The notes under the pieces are model-generated. The model was not told the DNA's origin and searched no databases. It saw nothing but the letters and a program-made list of their open reading frames with translations. From Planctomycetaceae bacterium (lineage in GTDB: Bacteria > Planctomycetota > Planctomycetia > Pirellulales > Pirellulaceae): a DNA stretch of 7,161 nt. Positions 5,338 through 7,161 of the stretch are shown one piece after another. Each line of letters begins with the position of its first letter. The first letter of the stretch is position 1. The position numbers and the translations under genes are program-made. Where the stretch lies: NCBI GenBank assembly GCA_002702965.1, contig PADE01000145.1, forward strand, positions 19,577 to 26,737, given 5' to 3'.

Positions 5338-5886
5338 GTGCCGTTAATCCACCTCGTTCGTCACGGCAAAGCGGCGGCTGGATTCGACAGTCACCTCGAC
5401 CCCGGGCTCGATGCGGTGGGACAACGTCAAGCAGTTGCCACGGCCGAGCGTTTGGCGCCGCTGGGTCTCCGATCCATCTTCTCGAGCCCCTTGGCACGTG
5501 CGCAGCAAACCGCTGCTCCTCTCGCCGCGCGGTGGGGTGTCACGCCCGTCATCGAACCTCGGGTTGCCGAAATCCCCTCACCGTCCGACGATCTGACGCA
5601 ACGCGCACAGTGGCTTCGCGGTGTCCTCGCCGATCGCTGGACCAATCTGGATGCCACGCTCTGCGACTGGCGCACCGCGATGGTCGACTGCGTTAACCAT
5701 TACACCGAAGACGGCGTCGTGTTCTGCCACTTCGTGGCGATCAACGTAATCGTGGGGGCTGCCACGGGTGCCGACGAGGTCATCACGTTCGCCCCTGACA
5801 ACGGCTCGGTGACCACGATTCAAGCGGAGAACGGCTCGCTCCAGGTAATCGAACTGGGCCGCGCGGCCGATACGCGGATCAATTGA
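5338..5886 (+). CDS. Histidine phosphatase family protein (phosphoglycerate mutase-like fold)
   Basis: The protein has 182 residues from a GTG start. The N-terminal strand IHLVRHGK carries the RHG signature at 8-10, with H9 as the phospho-accepting histidine. IFSSPLARAQQTA (47-59) is the second family motif, with R54 a phosphate-pocket arginine. E78 in VAEIPSP is the likely acid. The second histidine is H131 in VVFCHFVAINVI (127-138), where most relatives have S/T-H-G, so this is a 'CHF' variant. It is short, like SixA-size and small broad phosphatases, and has no signal peptide. The family removes phosphate from small molecules or proteins; the substrate cannot be named. It is divergent from DUF1330 and convergent with the broken sugar isomerase, with a hairpin 31 bp after its stop. 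All core residues are present, so it is probably active. Confidence 0.88.
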   Translation: MPLIHLVRHGKAAAGFDSHLDPGLDAVGQRQAVATAERLAPLGLRSIFSSPLARAQQTAAPLAARWGVTPVIEPRVAEIPSPSDDLTQRAQWLRGVLADRWTNLDATLCDWRTAMVDCVNHYTEDGVVFCHFVAINVIVGAATGADEVITFAPDNGSVTTIQAENGSLQVIELGRAADTRIN

Positions 5887-5917
5887 CCGCCCACAGAGCG
5901 AACCCGGGATGTGGCGG

Positions 5918-5937
5918 CGCCAACGGCCACGTTGGCG
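5918..5937. terminator. Hairpin between convergent genes, possible bidirectional terminator
   Basis: CGCCAACG (5918-5925) and CGTTGGCG (5930-5937) form a perfect 8-bp GC-rich stem with the 4-nt loop GCCA. It lies in the 109-bp gap between the phosphatase stop (5886) and the isomerase stop (5996). No T-run follows on either strand, so it is not a textbook intrinsic terminator, but its placement suits transcript ends from both sides. Confidence 0.5.
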
Positions 5938-5995
5938 GCTCGCGGCGCACCGCGCTGATGCGCCCGATTTGCACGCGGCGGGAGGTGCTCGCGTT

Positions 5996-6972
5996 TTACG
6001 GGCGGCCGCCGCTGACGAGTCCAAAGGCCCGTCGCATCGCCTTGGCGGTTGCCGCCACCGCCGGATCGTCGTCGCGCTCGTCGAGCGCCCGGTTGAATGG
6101 CTCGGCGCGAATCGGACCGTCGTAACCGAGCTCCACCAGGACACCCAGAAACCCCTTGATGTCGATCACACCCGTCGTTGCCGGAAGTTCGTGACGACTG
6201 TCGATTTGCTGGTCCACGCGAATGCCCTCGGGGGCATCGTTCAGGTCACAGGCAACGATCTGTCGGTTTTGCAGCGTCCGAAGATCGGCAACCGTTTCGT
6301 GCGCCGTGTACCAGTGCCAACTGTCGAGCACAAAGCCGACATTATCGTGGCCGATTGCGCAATCAGTCCCTTCGTCTCCGCCATCGTATGGATGAAGCTG
6401 TGGCGACTCGACGCACACAACGTCTTGGTCGCGATGTATTCGAGCCCCAGCCGCAGACCCTGGTCGCCGAGAATCACAGCGCAGGCCCGCACCCGGGTCG
6501 TGTAGCGGCGGAAGTTGGCGCGGTAGGTGAGCCTGGGATGGGCCGGCATGATGGCCGTCCCGACGCGGGTGACTCCAGCTCGCTGCAGTCCGCTAGCGAG
6601 GCGCGGCAGCCGTTTGATGCCCTCTGCAAAGGAGTTTTCGTCACCACTCAACCGTACCGGAAAACCGGCCGCACCCCAGGTGAGATGCTTGGCCTGCAGT
6701 TCTTGGATCAGCTGCGCCATCGATTCGCCTGACAATCCCGCCAGAAATCCACGATCCGGCGTGACCGACTGAAATCCATGTTTGTGGGCTAAATCGATGC
6801 GCGTTTTCTGGTCGGTGCGGACACCGATCGAGCTACAACGCAAGTCCATCGTGAACTTGATTCGCCCGTCAGCACCTCCCCGCGCCGAACCGCGCACCTC
6901 GCTGGCGCCCGATGCGCTGGCAAGCACAACTGCACCCCGCTGCAACAGGGCGCGACGGGTGATGTCTATCAT
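5996..6972 (-). pseudogene. Tat-exported sugar phosphate isomerase/epimerase, single frameshift
   Basis: The first frame (6972-6361, 204 codons) starts MIDITRRALLQRG, a twin-arginine leader, and runs into a TIM-barrel sequence to IHTMAETKGLI. The conserved continuation, AIGHDNVGFVLDSWHWYTA onward, is in another frame (6358-5996, 120 codons plus stop). Only two bases (6359-6360) separate the halves, so one lost base restores a product of about 325 residues; left alone, the first frame stops at 6241 after 243 residues. The reconstructed product keeps the family's likely metal-site residues: E178 in LGLEYI, D217 and H220 in VLDSWHW, and the E of AEPF near 291. No other damage is seen. The family isomerises or epimerises sugars, with the substrate unknown here. 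The start at 6972 is chosen because it places the twin-arginine motif at the N-terminus; its Shine-Dalgarno is weak (GGGGG, 6981-6985). Sequencing error, recent mutation or recoding are all possible. Confidence 0.85.
6353..6364. other. 12-bp palindrome at the frameshift point
   Basis: GATTGCGCAATC is a perfect 12-bp palindrome. The frame break of the isomerase gene falls inside it, at the central GCGC (6357-6360). Confidence 0.85.
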
Positions 6973-7077
6973 CGTGTTCGCCCCCGAGCGTCGTGCGGTG
7001 GCCGCCCCGATACGTGGCCGCAATGTAACACGGGTGCCCCGGCCGACTGTTGACAACCGCCAGATGCAGGCCCTACC

Positions 7078-7136
7078 TCGCGTCGCTCCAACGACTCGGA
7101 TCGCTCGCCCTGCGTGTTCGGATCTAAGCGACGCGA
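7078..7136. repeat. Perfect 10-bp inverted repeat upstream of the isomerase gene
   Basis: TCGCGTCGCT (7078-7087) and AGCGACGCGA (7127-7136) are exact inverse complements around a 39-nt loop. The loop carries two TCGGATC copies (7096-7102 and 7118-7124). It lies about 105 bp upstream of the isomerase start, in an otherwise featureless 189-bp stretch to the right edge. Operator, terminator of a gene outside the window, or chance are all possible. Confidence 0.55.
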
Positions 7137-7161
7137 CGGGGGTCAGTGATTTGTGCTGCTG

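Noticed and set aside
5333..5347. Four-codon frame ATG-ACG-TGC-CGT-TAA overlapping the phosphatase start
   Set aside because: It lies only 2 nt from AGGAG, too close for efficient initiation, while the GTG at 5338 has ideal spacing and begins the conserved protein.
6973..7056. Upstream extension of the isomerase to a TTG at 7056
   Set aside because: It would put 28 extra residues ahead of the twin-arginine motif, and no Tat leader is expected to begin so far inside the protein.
7124..7161. Possible C-terminus of another minus-strand gene (11 codons then TAG)
   Set aside because: It is too short to recognise and one of several frames open at the edge. It could be chance.
1..7161. CRISPR, toxin-antitoxin, phage, transposase or tRNA content
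   Set aside because: I looked for spaced repeats, short paired toxin-like genes, integrase or transposase motifs and tRNA cloverleaf signatures on both strands and saw none.

Overview
The window looks like chromosomal DNA of a planctomycete, probably of the Pirellulales type. The evidence is its GC-rich coding sequence, twin-arginine (Tat) leaders on three sugar-metabolism enzymes (an exported Gfo/Idh/MocA oxidoreductase, a mannonate dehydratase-like protein and a TIM-barrel sugar isomerase), and two lipoproteins built from 24-residue leucine-rich repeats of the 'ITDAGL..L' kind that are abundant in this phylum. The assignment rests on protein style alone, since there is no rRNA or other phylogenetic marker.

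Layout, left to right. (1) Positions 1-1283, minus strand: a Tat-exported Gfo/Idh/MocA oxidoreductase whose last few codons run off the left edge. (2) Positions 1284-1445: a compact divergent control region with a good promoter and Shine-Dalgarno site facing each way. (3) Positions 1446-2537, plus strand: a Tat-exported mannonate dehydratase-like enzyme (UxuA/ManD family) with all four Mn ligands. (4) Positions 2585-3322 and 3783-4673, minus strand: two paralogous leucine-rich-repeat lipoproteins, separated by a 460-bp AT-richer gap that holds a perfect 19-bp tandem repeat, a candidate G-quadruplex and a copy of the promoter element found upstream of the second gene. (5) Positions 4858-5178, minus strand: a small DUF1330 protein. 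(6) Positions 5338-5886, plus strand: a histidine phosphatase-family protein with a GTG start. (7) Positions 5996-6972, minus strand: a Tat-exported sugar phosphate isomerase/epimerase broken by one frameshift at a 12-bp palindrome. (8) Positions 6973-7161: upstream DNA with a perfect 10-bp inverted repeat.

The divergent oxidoreductase and mannonate dehydratase genes are the clearest functional unit. Both act on sugars or sugar acids, both carry Tat leaders, and they share one intergenic control region. The frameshifted isomerase has the same general theme. The LRR lipoproteins, DUF1330 protein and phosphatase have no clear metabolic link to them. I see no mobile element, CRISPR array, phage gene, defence system, tRNA or rRNA, and no clearly new multi-gene system. 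The points most worth a second look are the frameshift, the tandem LRR pair with its duplicated promoter element and higher-order repeat, and the unusual LRR-LRR intergenic region.
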